Shown: piece by piece, positions 12,569 to 25,089 of the stretch
Layout of the letters: each line of letters starts with the position of its first letter
How positions within the stretch are numbered: position 1 is the stretch's first letter
NCBI RefSeq assembly: GCF_002865645.1
Contig: NW_020194589.1
Location: forward strand, 2,517,750 to 2,581,749
Source: Hyaloscypha bicolor E
Lineage: Eukaryota > Ascomycota > Leotiomycetes > Helotiales > Hyaloscyphaceae
Direction: 5' to 3'
Length of the DNA stretch: 64,000 nt
Program-made: the position numbers and the translations under genes
Notes under the pieces: generated by a model
The model's input: only the letters and a program-made list of their open reading frames with translations
What the model was told of the DNA's origin: nothing
The model's database searches: none

Positions 12569-13559
12569 GCGGCTTACGACTGTAACGCATATTTCAAAAT
12601 TGGTTGGCGATAGAATTGAGCAAGCTTAAAGCATTCTATAAGCATGGTCTTTTCGAACTTTACGGCTATCACGACTCTCCGCGTACACCTCTTTAATCGC
12701 CATCTCTCCTCTTCTCGACGACTTCCTTTTGGCGTTGGATCTTTTCATATCTCACTCATGGTTAGATCTTATGCTCAGATCCAGGCTGATTCTGGCCTCG
12801 GAGACTGCGCTTCCACACAAAACGGACACCTGCACACTTAGATCGCATACGGGTGGCCTCTGCACAAACATTTTCCTCGACTCATGGCATGTTCCTCATC
12901 ATGTGTCTTTCGGTGTGCCTAGCAAACGTCTTTCTTGGTATCTACGCGGGCTGTCTATCAAAAGTTTGGTCGCTGGATGCGATCTCCATGACATGGACAG
13001 CTTTTCTTCCACCATATGCAAGGCGGCGGCTTGTTACTAGGGCATAGAGTGGATGAAGGGGTGCGAATATGCTTGTTTGTACTTTTAAATGCTTTTCATT
13101 GTGGCATGTCAGGCCTTTGACAATACACAAGTTGTTCAGCCAATTTCACCTTGCTCATTGAGGTGCATGGTGACATGTTTTTAGTGAACGCGTGAATAAT
13201 ACTCGAATGTTTGATGTGTCGCATGATCCAGCTGTTCAAAGCCCGGAGCACCCTAACCCTCTCAGAGGCGATGAAGATCAACAATACTCATGTCGTAAGA
13301 TTACATGTGGCCTTATTCTCGATCGCATAGCCCAACCGCTTCATCGTTTTGCAAAGAAGGTGGAGATAATTTTTGTGGGATGGGAGGTAGACACGATTCC
13401 CTCCAAGCTGAGCGAACGAAGGAACTTAGGCTTCGTAAATCCACAATCTCCTTGGAAAGCTCGGGACGTTGTGACTCAGCCGCTGTTAAATGTCCCAAGC
13501 TGATCAGGGCATTCCGAGGTAAAGAGTTTGGGTTGCTTTGATGTACCCCGGGCTATCTA
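12569..13559. other. Convergent intergenic region, 991 bp
   Basis: This lies between the 3' ends of the eIF4B and JmjC genes. Several open frames of 60-100 codons occur on both strands, but none has a recognisable domain or a convincing coding pattern. It probably holds the two 3' UTRs. Confidence 0.5.
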
Positions 13560-14837
13560 TCACCCATTCAGAGCGGCTATCCCAGCACTCCTCACAAAGT
13601 TACACAGAGGGTAGAAGCTTCCTCCCCATTCCAGATCATACCTAGCTTCATCAGTAGTTTTCTCGCCCTCGCGTGCAATAGAAATTACTCACCAGTAATT
13701 CACAGCACAACAAATTCCCTCTTCGTTCGTGGATTGAGATACTTTGTGATACCTACTTCGATCAGCAGTGTTTCTTCAGCAACATGATAAGATTACCACA
13801 GAGCAGGAAGATAAAGGATATCTGAAGGATGCAATGTAACGCGAATTGGCTGCGCATATTGAGAGTACTTCGTCTCTTGGCCACCACCGTCCGGATCCCA
13901 CGTTGGGAAGGGAACTTTGTCGCCTTCCTCCTCCTGGATTTCTAATGATCCATTCTCTTTCCGTACCTATTTCCCAGATCTCAGATCAGTACCGCCTTCA
14001 ACGTAAACAAGTCGCAGGATACGGGCAATAGTAAATAATGATTTAAGAAAATTGAGACTCACATAAGCAGCAGGTCTCAACTCTCGCTCGGCCACACATG
14101 CATAGGCCAGCGGCGGCACTAAACAAAATTTCTTCTCACCGCAAATCTGGACATACAAGTTCTCATAATTATCCTTATGCAACGCGGTCACGGATCTCGA
14201 GTTACCGATCCAGAGATTGACAGCTTCAGGCTCCTCTTGGAGCGCTATCCTCACCCAAGAGATGTCTTTCTCAACGTGTGAGAAGAGAGTTGCGTACTCG
14301 TTGCGTAGGTTGTCATTTTCTGGATGGCGTTAGAGAGGGAGGAGGATAGGGGTGATCACGTGAGAAGGTACGGACGGGTTTGTGCATAGCGGACTTCTGG
14401 GACGGACGGGGAGGAGTGCAGCTCCTGTGAGGAGATGAAATCGATGAATGAGGAGAAGGTTTGCTGTTCTTCCCAGGGCTTGACGAAGATGAGCTCTCCT
14501 TCTGCGTTTCGTGTTGGCGAATCGGCGTTTCTGCTGCCTCTCAATACACTGTCTTCCTTCCAAAGGGGGTATAAACATACCCCGCAGGTGTCACTGCAAC
14601 TTGAACAGTCTGCCCTTCTAGCAACTCCTTCAAAATCTTGATATCCCAGGTCTGCGTAGCGCTCCAATCCTTCGCTCCACCACGCACCACAAACGGTCTG
14701 TTAAGACGCACATATCTCATGAACTCCAAAGCCGAAGGCACTTCTGACAGCTCGTCGATTCGCGAAGAGTTGAGCTCATTGTATGTGGTGAGCAGCTCGA
14801 TGATTGGATCTAGAGGATCGGACCGTGTGCGGTTCAT
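13560..14837 (-). CDS. JmjC-domain oxygenase, JMJD7-like (cupin_8)
   Basis: Six exons, 14837-14581, 14530-14376, 14319-14063, 13966-13797, 13752-13693 and 13641-13560, join in frame to 326 aa. The protein matches the JMJD7 type of Fe(II)/2-oxoglutarate-dependent oxygenase, which in animals hydroxylates lysine on TRAF/DRG GTPases. Visible landmarks are an N-terminal helix region, RPFVVRGGAKDW, VAVTPAGNADSP, LIFVKPWEE, the NDNLRNEYATLF segment, then the metal-binding H-x-D (VTALHKDNYENLYVQICGEKKF) with a Lys suited to 2-oxoglutarate binding, LYLPALWYHKVSQS with the distal metal His, and a final NYWYDLEWGGSFYPLCNFV. All metal ligands are present, so the enzyme looks active. Substrate is inferred only. 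The reading frame is split by five short introns (44-96 nt). Confidence 0.88.
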
Positions 14838-16092
14838 GCTGGGCGTGCTGTCAAAATTGGGGGTTTATTGATTTTGGAAGGGTTTCATTCAGGGGCGGGA
14901 GACTCGGCATTCGGCATGTGGTCTGAGATTCTAGGGCTTGGTGAGTCCAGAGGCCCAAAGGGCCTTCAGAGAGGGTTGCGGCTTGCCACAGGAGGTGTAG
15001 CAACTTGGCAAGGTCGTGATGGTGGGTGGTACAGTAAAGTTCTGACAATGCACTTCAGTTGGGATTTAAGTTTGATACTGCATGGAACCATTTCTAAGGC
15101 TGAGATAAGGTTATTTTTAACCGCAGCTTTTCTTCAATTCCTTCAAATTTCTTGCCTCAACCTCAACTCAATCATTCCCACCGTTTCATCCTCTTGAGGT
15201 TTCAAGCAGATGGAAGGTGCATCTTTCACAAAATCCCATGTGCTGCCCGTTGTCGTTGCATAAATAGATTCATGTACGGAATCGATAGACTTCTGCATGT
15301 CCCGCACGATTGGCGGCGTCGACGAGTACCCCTGGATCCGGGAGAGGGGCTTTTCCAAGCCCAGAATGTTTAATTAGAACCCCGAAAAAGCGGCTTGTCA
15401 TTGGGCGATCGCTCCTTCGTTGACGCGGATGTCGTCCCGTGGCGGCTGGAGAACAGTGCTCGGCGCGAGTTCGTGCCTGTGGCCCTGTGGGCGCAGGGTT
15501 TTATCAGATGTGGACTGTTCATAGTGCAACTCCAGGCATGGCTCTTGAGTCTTGGCCCAGGCAGAAGATCAAGGACGGCTGCGGGACGCGGGAAGCTCAT
15601 CAATATCAATGTTTCTTCGGCACGCCTTGCCTGATGAGGACATGTCAATCTCGGGCCATGTCCGCCTCCACGCGTCGTCATCATATCTCTTTGATCTAAT
15701 CTCATTGTCTCAGTTAGTCGACGATCGGAGTCGAGTGGGACTCCGTACTTTTCTTCAATGTTTAATCCCTCCCCTATCGTGCACGGTGCAGATGTTGGGG
15801 CGAGGGTGCAGGCTGACCCTTGGAGCTCCGAGTGAGCTGACTGGGTCCACATCGACAGACGCCCCCTGCCCGCTCTCCTGGATACGAGGCTGGGCAACTC
15901 GCACCTATCACGACCAGTAAACATGCGGCTGACCCGCATGGGGTTGCAAAGCAATGTCCGTTAAATATATTCTCCGTGGCTGTCAGCTTTCTCTCGTTTT
16001 TCTGTTGTGCGCCGCGTTGGTTCTCTTGCTGCAAGTTGCAGCCTCACACTCGTTTATCGATACACTTTCGATCTTTTTGTTAATATCTAATC
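14838..16092. other. Intergenic, 1,255 bp, divergent upstream regions
   Basis: This separates the JmjC gene (-) from the peroxidase gene (+). A minus-strand open frame at 15358-15143 lacks an ATG near its start and has no recognisable domain, so I do not call it. The last 100 bp before 16093 are pyrimidine-rich, as often seen in fungal core promoters. Confidence 0.45.
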
Positions 16093-19000
16093 ATGAAGCT
16101 GTGTCCGACGACTCTGGGCTTGGTTGCCATGTTCTTGGGCCTGGGGGAGGCCCAGGTAACATGGCCCAATGCCATTGATGAGTTGGAGGATGTTATGTTT
16201 CTTAATTCGGGGTATAGGAGTAGAGGATTTGGTACCCACGTTACGCCATGCAGCTTCTCAGAATTTGGAGCTGGACGTAACACGGCTGCCGAATGGCTTC
16301 GGATTGGCTTCCATGATATGGCAACGACAAATGCGTTCGTTGGAACACATGGCGGAGTTGATGGGTCCATACAATTCGAATTGAATGAGTAAGCCTCCTT
16401 CTTACAACATCTTGCTACTTTCTTCTATAAGAGCTTAGAGCCCAAGAGCTTCACGGGAACCCGTCTGCACATTCGACTTGGGAGCTTGGCTCATCAGCCC
16501 CTGAGCCCTCCTTAAAGTTAAGGGAAACTCTGTACTAATTCGATGGCAGCGGGGAGAACATCGGTCTCGGGTTCAACACGACCTTGCATACCTACGCCAA
16601 TTTTTTCAACAGCAAGCTGTCTATTGGTGACCTTGTGGCCCTTGGGGTCTATGCAAGTACTCGAACGTGTGGCGGACCCATTATTCCCATGCGTGGTGGA
16701 AGGATAGACGTGACAGTTGCAGGCCCAATTGGTGTTCCGCAGCCTCAGAATGGACAGGGAATCTTCATCAATCAGTTCACGAGAATGGGATTCAACACGA
16801 CCGACATGATCAAGATGACTGCTTGTGGCCACACGCTTGGAGGAGTTCATGCTGGCGACTTCAACAATATCGTGGCACCAGGAACTGTGGCCAATGACTT
16901 CCAGCTCTTCGATAACACCTTGGAATTCGACAACGCAATTGCCACCCGATACGTTAGCGGTCCGGATACTGATCCTCTGGTTGTTGGGATTTCGGTCGCC
17001 AATACAAGAAACTCGGACTTTGCTGTCTTCACTGCTGATAAGAATGTCACAATCCAGGCAATGACAGATGCAGCAACGTTCAACAGCATGTGCCAGGTAA
17101 GTCCTGATTTCTCGCGGTAGTGGTTCCTTGTAGCAATGTCTCAAGAGCTCGTGGAACATTCTACTCCCATTGTCCAGAAGCTCTTGGAACATTCTGTTCT
17201 CAACGTCCCACAGTTTCTGGAATACTGTACCCCTGAAAATACCTGCAAGAAGTATGCTGACTCCGATTTCTTGGGACCAGGACATTCTCCAGAGGATGAT
17301 CGAGACCGTGGATCCAAGTATTGTGACACTTTCACCTATTATTGCACCGTACGAAGTCAAGCCCGAAGGTCTTCAGCTCACCTTACTCTCCGGCGGTGCT
17401 ACAATCTCGTTTACTGGCGATATTCGGGTGAGGACCACAACTCGCAGTGTGTCTAGTGTTTCCATCACATACCTTGACCGAACCGGGGCAGCAGGAGGAA
17501 CCATCACTACGGCTGTCAGCGGTACGGCCAGTGGTTTTGATGATAGCTTTACATTTTATGGCATCAACGCGAACATCCCGGCGTCTTCATCCATCTCGTC
17601 TTTCACTGTGGTGGTTACGGGTACCAGCGGTACGATTGAAACTTTCAATAATAACGGGGCTGGATTTCCTATTTCGGATTCGGTCATCGTGCAGACTCCT
17701 CAGAGCTGTTTGAGCAACGGAAATCTCACCGTCCTTGCAGCAGTACGAGCCACAGTCACTACACCAGTGAGCCTGAATGTCACCGAAAAGGTTCCCCGGA
17801 CCGCGGGAAGTCCCATCGTTTCTCCAGTGCCGTCTTTGGTCACCACTTCCACCACTATGGTCAAGGGGGCTGCAGTTGGGCCCTACAATATCTATAGCGG
17901 TAGTGTTTCTTATAGTTCCTCTTCTGGGCTGAAGTATGGTGTTGGTAGTGGAACTTTCGCAGACTCGTTCAAAGATGCTTCTGCTTTGGGGACGGCGTGC
18001 TCACCCCTTGGGACGACTCTACCAAGTAGCACATCCTCGAGTACGAGTAGCAAAACAAGCACCTCTTCATCGGCTACTGCAACCCCGACACTCGCTCACA
18101 AGGCCACTGTCGGTCCTTATTCATACCTCGGATGCTATACTGAGGGCGTCGGGGTTCGGGCTCTCTCATCGGCTGCATTCTACAATTACACTGGTAAGGG
18201 AACCCTTTGAAACCTTTTTCGGAACATTCTCTGCAGCATCGAGATCTTCAGAGTGATCGGCTCGTCGAATGTTTTGTTAGCTCTTTGTTTTCTCCCTCAT
18301 TCTAATTTTCGTTTCAGGTATGACGATTGAGCAATGCATGAGTGATTGTTCTGGCTATTCGTACTTCGGCGTGGAGTATGGAGGAGAATGTAAGCAACTT
18401 TGCCAAAATCCCGTGACTCTTTGTTCTAATGCGGTTCAGGTTATTGTGGCAACGCCCTCGGCACGGGATCAATTTTAGCTGCCTTGAGCGATTGCTCTTT
18501 CATTTGCCCGGGCAACGCTTTTGAGTATTGTGGAGCTGGCAACAGGCTTGAGATGTACGAGTTGACGTCTCTTGTCTCAAGCAGTAGCGTCGTCCAATCG
18601 ACCACGAGCAAGACTAGTTCCTTGTCTTCAGTAGCCTCCAGCACCTCGACGACCAAAACTGTGACCTCGACATCCTCCTCGTCTAGCGTGGCACCGTCTC
18701 AAACTCTTGGAATCAAACAGACTGTTGCAGGATACACCTTCCAAGGATGCTATACCGAAGCTACAAATATTCGTGCCCTCTCAAGCGCCTCATTCTATGA
18801 TTATACCGCTATGACTCTTGAGGCATGCGCTGCGGACTGTGTTGGCTACACCTACTTCGGCGTGGAGTATGCTGGAGAGGCAAGTTCGATCATATCCTGA
18901 CCTTTTACATTAAAGCTAACCAAGACAGTGTTATTGCGGCAACGTCATCAATACTGGTTCAGTTCTCGCCGCAGCGAGTGACTGTTCAATGGTTTGTCCG

Positions 19001-19666
19001 GGGAACGAATTTGAGTATTGTGGCGCAGGGAATCGCCTCGAAATGTATAAGATTGGGACTGTAACTGTCAGCACCTCATCAAGCTCAACGTCAGTACACA
19101 CTTCCACTACATCAAAGACGTCGACAACAAGCTCCGTCAAATCCTCCTCAACCAAGACGTCGACATCAAAGTCCGTCAGCACCTCCAGTAGCACAAAATC
19201 ATCATCCTCGTCTTCTACAAAATCGTCAACTACCTCAAAACTCACCAGCTTATCATCTCTCAGATCTAGTACTTCGACGTCGTCAACGCTGAGTACCGTG
19301 GTAAGCAGCAGCACGAGCAAGACCTCCACGACGACCACGGCGAAGCCCACGCAGACCGCTCCAGCTATCAAGCCAGTCATTGGAAGTTATAAGTACTACG
19401 GCTGCCAAACAGAAGGGACCAACATCCGAGCCCTGACCGGAGCCTCGTTTTATAACTACACCTCGATGAACCTTGAGATGTGTGCGTCTAATTGCGCCGG
19501 CTACAAGTACTGGGGCGTGGAATACGGAGGAGAGTGTTATTGTGGAAACGCCTGGAATACCGGGAGTGTGAACGCTACGGCGAGTGACTGCTCGTTCTTG
19601 TGTCCGGGGAATTCTCTTGAATATTGTGGGGCAGGGAATAGATTGAGTGCTTATTATTTGCCATAA
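16093..19666 (+). CDS. Secreted haem peroxidase with three C-terminal WSC domains
   Basis: Six exons, 16093-16388, 16550-17096, 17281-18193, 18318-18389, 18440-18879 and 18929-19666, join to 1,001 aa. A signal peptide (cleavage likely after GLGEA, ~residue 20) precedes a plant/fungal-superfamily peroxidase domain (~25-300) with the distal Arg/His motif WLRIGFHDM and the proximal His motif TACGHTLGG. A Ser/Thr-rich beta-type region follows (~300-545). Three WSC carbohydrate-binding modules start near residues 557, 704 and 907, each with YxGCYTE-like, GVEYGGECYCGN and CPGNxxEYCGAGNRL motifs, separated by long Ser/Thr linkers likely to be O-glycosylated. The intron before the CYCGN part of the second WSC repeat (18880-18928) is of GC-AG type with a GCTAAC branch point. 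Role inferred: extracellular oxidation at a polysaccharide surface. The start of exon 3 could shift by four codons to 17293. Confidence 0.88.
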
Positions 19667-20442
19667 AAAATATATAGATGTGGAGAAGGTAGAGTTTGTA
19701 TATAAAGGAGGTTGGATATATAGTGTTTAATGACTGTGATGAGATGGATATCAAAGGTGGTTTGGGGGATGCATTCGGCGAATGTGAAAAGAGGTTGTAG
19801 CTGAGGGTCTTTTTATTAATTCCTTTGATACATGAATAATCTCTCAATTCATGAGGAAACACGCTCACGGTGGACAAAAAAGCGACGCTAAATTTTCAAC
19901 GTCCCAAGTCAAGTTGGACTATTCCAGGTGCTTTCTCTTTGAATATTTGGTCAATTTATAGCATATTGGAAGTTTACCTCCTCCGAGTGTACCCGAGCTT
20001 TTAGAACATTTGAATATCGTCTCTTCCCAAGGTCCAACGTTGACTGAGGACATTGATCAGTGCTTTTTTCGCCCACCGCGAGACTCGATTGAGGAAGTAT
20101 CATGTGACTTGCCCCTTATTTTCATTTCGCTCAAGAACGGAATTTAAGCGAGTATGCTCAACTCTGCATCCTAATGGTCCCACATAGAGGAGCCTGCTAC
20201 AAAATATTTGAGGTCTGGTTAGAGCCAATGTGCGATTATGTGAGGTTGCAGAAACATTGAACGTGAGCGATATCAAAAAGTAGAAAGAGCGTTCCAGATG
20301 GACGGGAGGCAAAATACGTACCAATGTTGGTAGAAACGGGAAGTCACGTAGTAGCCTCTTGCCTACTTTTTCCCCCAGTCTCGACATTCCAAAACTCGTC
20401 TGCAGCAATTAACATCGACGGTATCGTTTTTGAATCACCACC
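19667..20442. other. Intergenic, 776 bp
   Basis: This holds the 3' side of the peroxidase gene and the upstream side of the next plus-strand gene. Nothing with coding character, no RNA gene and no repeat was seen. Confidence 0.5.
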
Positions 20443-22112
20443 ATGGACGAAATTCTCAACCTCCCGGCCAGCGACTCGAGCGGAACCTTATCGATATCGC
20501 GAGGACAGTTGCTCTGGTGCTGGGAGACTCGCGAGTCGGCGTTGTTTGACTTGGAGAGCATACCGCTTGCCACCGCCCTCAAAAATTGCATCGAGACCAG
20601 ATACCGCTTGGAGGTTGGAATTCAAGCCATCCTCGACTCGATAAGTGATGCGAATCAATCTATCCAAGATCCATGGCAAACACCAGACTTGGTAAAGTAT
20701 CTGGATTATATCGAGCTCCAGAAGATGGTAAGTCGATCTTTGAGAATTAAAAGAACTCTTGTTGATTGTGATAGCAGATTCCGGACGCACCTGCGACGGC
20801 GGCTGCGCCGCACGTCAGTGCCGAAGTAAGCATGTATTCTTGGAATCCTCGCCTCGGAGGATAACTCGGTTGACAAAGTCTGGGCAGAGAGCTGAAGAGG
20901 CTTTGGACAAAGAGCAAACTGCAAAGCGGTTCTGGACATCACACCAAGCTACCATAACAGGACCGCACAATTATGCAGAGCAAACACATCCAATTAGTAG
21001 CTCCTCACAAAGGCATCAACAGCAACAGCAGTCGAGCCCTAAACCGCGACGGAGTATACCGAGTACAGAAAAAGAGTGGTCCCGGACCGAAGACCAAAAA
21101 ATAAGGGACGGAATACAAGCCGACTTGGCTGGACAGGACATATACATGATAAGATTCCTTGGGCACATTCCAACTAGAACAGAAGCACAAGTCTTACGCA
21201 GATACAATCTCCTTAAACAAACCGTCCGAAATGATTCGCATGTGGCAATTCCTGGCAATCAAACTTCCCAGAGTTCAATGACAACACAGAACACGTTAAA
21301 CGCTGAAATCCCACTTCAGACATTCCAGCCAATACCCCATTCCATACAGGAGGTCCAACAAGAACTCGTGGAAGCAGTGACTGTATTAGCCGAGGAAAAC
21401 GCCAAGCCACAAGCGCAAGCTCAAGTTCAGCAGCAAACTCATCTGCAAGCAAGCATGCAGATAATGCAAAATCAACAAGGAGCCCAGAGAATGCAAAACT
21501 CCATACAACATCTCAGGCCACCACAACATCTGGACCAGCCATTCCAAGGTCAAATCATGCCGAACCATTTGCGACAGTTCCAAAAAAAGACGTTGCAGCA
21601 ACTGCATCAGCTACAACCATTCCGAGCACGAGCACATGCCCAAGCCCAAGCACAGGCACAGAGCCAAGCCAGTCTCCAGCAGGAAGCTTCTCAACAACAA
21701 GGAATGAACATGATGCAATTCCAACAAGCCGCTCAGAGAATGACGCCTCAAACGAGAGCTGAACAAGCAACGCAGAACGTGCAGGCATCACCCCGACAAA
21801 ACGTCCAGCCATCTGAGTTCATTGAAGAAGTCGAGGCAGAAGAAGAAGAGAGCGAAGGCATAAAATTTGTTGAAGGAAACAATATATATAATCAAGTGTT
21901 GAAATTCCAGCGCCGGAATGCTCAGAATCCCTGTAAGTGGATAATTCTTGGTTTTAAGGTTGTGTGCTAACCTCTTTGCAGAACTTTCTCAAAAGGGACT
22001 TTGCCTCCTAGACTTGATGGGAGACTTTGGAACCAACCCCAAAGATGTCATTCGGAGAAATAGTTGGAACAGGCTGATAGAGATACTCAATCATGATCAA
22101 AGCCGGGGTTGA
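20443..22112 (+). CDS. Gln-rich Myb/SANT-like nuclear protein (hypothetical), with an intron-split stop codon
   Basis: Exons 20443-20727, 20778-20825 and 20879-21932 join in frame to 462 residues. A short helical N-terminus starts MDEILNLPASDSSG. A Myb/SANT-like segment follows (EKEWSRTEDQKIRDGI...IRFLGHIPTRTEAQVLRRY), then a very long Gln/Ala-rich region with short AQAQ repeats, and an acidic patch before EGIKFVEGNNIYNQVL. The next intron (21933-21981) has a strong GTAAGT donor and a GCTAAC branch point. It joins T (21932) to AA (21982-21983) and so creates TAA. The frame beyond that stop is open for about 42 codons and looks coding (LSQKGLCLLDLMGDFG... to TGA at 22110-22112). Either the protein ends at 462 aa, or a conserved tail has been cut off by one substitution. 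I know no function; DNA binding is inferred. Confidence 0.65.
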
Positions 22113-22344
22113 AGTGCAGAGGATGCTAGTGCCTTTAAAGAGTTTTCTCAAGAATTGAAAGGTAGCCACTGGGCCATCCAGTGTCACCGAGTTCCATTTT
22201 GGGAACTGCATGCGAGAGAATCAATAGTATTCAATTGGTGAACCATGACTCCACCATGCTTCAGAACGCCATACACCTGCTTATGAATGAAAAGGACCTC
22301 TCTCTGTAACGCCACCTCGCTGCAAATGTGTATCTCGAAAGCAG

Positions 22345-24799
22345 TCAACAATCGTCGTCATCGTACTCCTCACTGACTTCTGCCCATCCACAAGCCCATC
22401 GTCTGCCATCAGCTTCACCACCCATTCTCAGGTCTCTTGCGTCGTTTCCTCCTTCCCGCCATAATCTCACTAGAAAGTCATCACCAACTGTGACCAGCTC
22501 TCCATCATAAGTCCACGCTAAATTTCCAACCTCTCTATCGTGACCTCTAACAAGGGGAGTTCCGTTTGTCGAGATTGGTATTGAAGTTTCCGCCCGACCA
22601 TTAAAGCTGCCACTGCCTACTCTAGCAAGGGTCGGTCTTCTCTGTGCAAGTTCCGGATTAAGTCCTGTAGCTGATTTTTCTCCTGTATCCTTCGGGAAGT
22701 ATCTCTCATCTGTTGGGAATAAAATTGGGTCGCCACCGCTGTTACCAACAGCTAGCATCTCGCATTTGCCATCCTTGGCTTTTCTGATGGCAGACTTGAC
22801 ATAAAAGGATGAGGCATGTAGTCGTGGATGTCGGAAACCGTACATAGGTCCTAGTCCTTTTTGTGTGTCTCGTTGCAGGTAGCGCTCTTGATTCGTAAGT
22901 GAAAGTTCTGGTGAGTTACCCAAGATCAGATGCGAGGTCGAGTAGGCGTAGACTGTGTTATCTTTGCAGAGACTGTAGATCCGACTTCCGTCAGTGCTGA
23001 GATTGAGGGAGTTAATACCGAAATGTCGGAAATTGGTATGACTTTCGACCTTTTTCGTCACCGAAAGTGGGAGCTGGACCTTGCGCTTGGAATGGATAGA
23101 TCGTATGTCCCAGAGCATAATTGAGCAATCTGCCTCAGAAGCAGAGATGAGGAGGTGTTCTCGACCTGGCAGGAACTCGATTGCTGTGACGGAAACATCT
23201 CCTGCTCTGCCTACTGATTCGCCACGGGAACCTGCATCAGGATGATTAAGACTTGATGCGTGGCGAGTGTAAGGCTTGTGAGCATTCCATATGCTGTTGA
23301 CAGCCCGGCCCCATTGAATATCGTGTGGCTGGGAGTTATTTGTGTTCTCATCAGGATCCACAGGTCTGTACATTGTATGAAGAGGGCCTGGAGAGCGTCA
23401 GGAATGCGTTCTCGAGAAGACTAAAGAAATCTAGAGGGAGATGCCTCAAAAAGGCGAAAATAATAGAATCATGTAATTACAGGTACTCTTGAAGGGGAGT
23501 TTTTGACAAATTCAAAATTTGCTTACCACTGTATCCGCGGACTCGAAGATCCCATATCTGTATACTGCCATCCCTGCTTGATGTAGCGATGATACTATGG
23601 TTGTTTGCTCCAGGCTGAAATCGGACTTGCTTCAACGAAGCTGTGTGGTTCCCAAGGATTGAAATGGTGGTTTGAGTGGTCATATCAACAATTCTTGCGC
23701 TCTGATCGCCTGATGCTGTTGCTAAGAAGCGGTCGTCATCGGAGAAAACCATATCAATAATAGCGTTGGTATGGACACGAAAGGAAAGGTATACATCTTT
23801 AAAGACCTGTAATAAATGAGCTCAATACTCGACTTCGGCCATATTTATGGGTATTAGATCTATAGAAACGTACCGAGTTTGGATCTTTGGCCGACTCCAT
23901 GAGTCGGACTCGACCTTCTTCATCTCCCATAGCAACGAGACTATTTGCTAGAAGAAAGTCAGTACATATTTTCAACCAGCTTCTGTGGACATGTGCACTG
24001 ACTATTACATCCTGTTGTGCAAAATGGGATGGTACGGGATGGCCCAGTTATGCTTGTACAAAGGTGGGTATCATCCTCTCTAGAATAGAACGACTGGGTG
24101 TGATCTTGCCAATCTGAACAGCATTAGCAGGATACAAGGAAAACTAGTGCTTGACAAACCATTGGACGTGTAGACATGATGTTGGCGTCTTCGACCAACC
24201 GAGCTCCTGATGCTCAAGTCTAACAACTGCCCTCCCAGACCTCTGTTCACTCGGGAAACAATTCGTTTCAAGGGCTCTACTGGCTTTTGATATTGGTATT
24301 CTTCCATTGACTCCTTCTCCTCATGATTTGTGTCCAGAACAGCTCTTTCACAAGGTGAAGACAGCAGGTGCTCGCCGAGTTCGCTTTCGTTTGCTTCCTC
24401 AGGGGAGCTGTAGGGTTTTCGTCTTGAACATTTTCGGGGCGAGGTTTCTGGTGTATGTGTTGTCTTCTGTCTTTTTGAACCTCTAATAAAGGATGTGGGA
24501 CTGTCTTCTTTGGAATTGATACTCTTAAAAGGACGGAGAGGGCTTGACTGAGTGGGATTTCGATTCAGCGCCGGTGCAGTGATGTCGTGCAAAGCCTCAC
24601 GAGCAGAACTGTTTGGGTAGCCTTGAGACCGCGGTGTAAAGAACTTCCTGAATCTTCTCGGTGTTACAGATGGTGGTTTTTCTTCCTTCTGACGACTTCT
24701 CGTAGCTCCAGGAGGGGAAGAGAATATATTCTGACTCGATGATGGGGCAACCTCGGAGTCCGGTGGACTGGCATCGTCTACGAGCTCGAACAACGACAT
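22345..24799 (-). CDS. Cdt2/DTL-like WD40 protein (probable CRL4 substrate receptor)
   Basis: Five exons, 24799-24160, 24113-24009, 23947-23874, 23806-23527 and 23387-22345, join in frame to 713 aa. The start MSLFELVDDAS is preferred over an ATG 12 nt upstream. The first ~210 residues are disordered and basic (RRFRKFFTPRS). A beta-propeller follows, with repeats such as MVFSDDDRFLATASGDQSARIVD, SIIATSSRDGSIQIWDLR, LLISASEADCSIMLWDIR, INSLNLSTDGSRIYSL and a last repeat GHDREVGNLAWTYDGELV...VRLW. Two WDxR motifs (WDLR, WDIR) are the kind used by DCAF proteins to bind DDB1. The repeat order and the FRHPRLHASSFYVKSA block resemble fungal Cdt2, which targets Cdt1 and Spd1-type replication regulators for degradation. 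The assignment rests on motif memory only. The gene is head-to-head with SPB1. Confidence 0.75.
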
Positions 24800-25089
24800 T
24801 TTGGCAGTCACTGGAGCTCCAGCTGCAACATCAAGTCATGTCGAGGGTGGTTTGTTGCTGGGCTTGAAGTTGAACTTTTTCACGTCGTTTACTTGGTTAA
24901 GCACTTAACGCCAAACCGACGCGCTCGCGATTGTGGCGCATGGTGGCTGGGAGGTGCGACCATTCCCCGATAGGCTTGGCGGATTTTCGTTATCGTGAAA
25001 TATCAGAATTTTGAGCGCGGGCTCGATCAGCAAAATCGAGAACACCAAACTCCTCATTTGGACCAGCAACATCCATCCAACCCGCCAGC
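24800..25089. promoter_or_regulatory. Shared 290-bp divergent promoter of the Cdt2-like and SPB1 genes
   Basis: This is the whole space between two divergent ATG codons. It contains G+C-rich stretches around 24910-24930 and AATTTTGAGCG near 25010. I do not assign a factor-binding site. Confidence 0.5.

Noticed and set aside
15143..15358. Minus-strand open frame upstream of the peroxidase gene
   Set aside because: There is no ATG near its start, no domain and no partner exon; too weak to call.
23887..24117. Plus-strand frame opposite the Cdt2-like gene
   Set aside because: It overlaps well-supported WD40 exons and their introns on the other strand.
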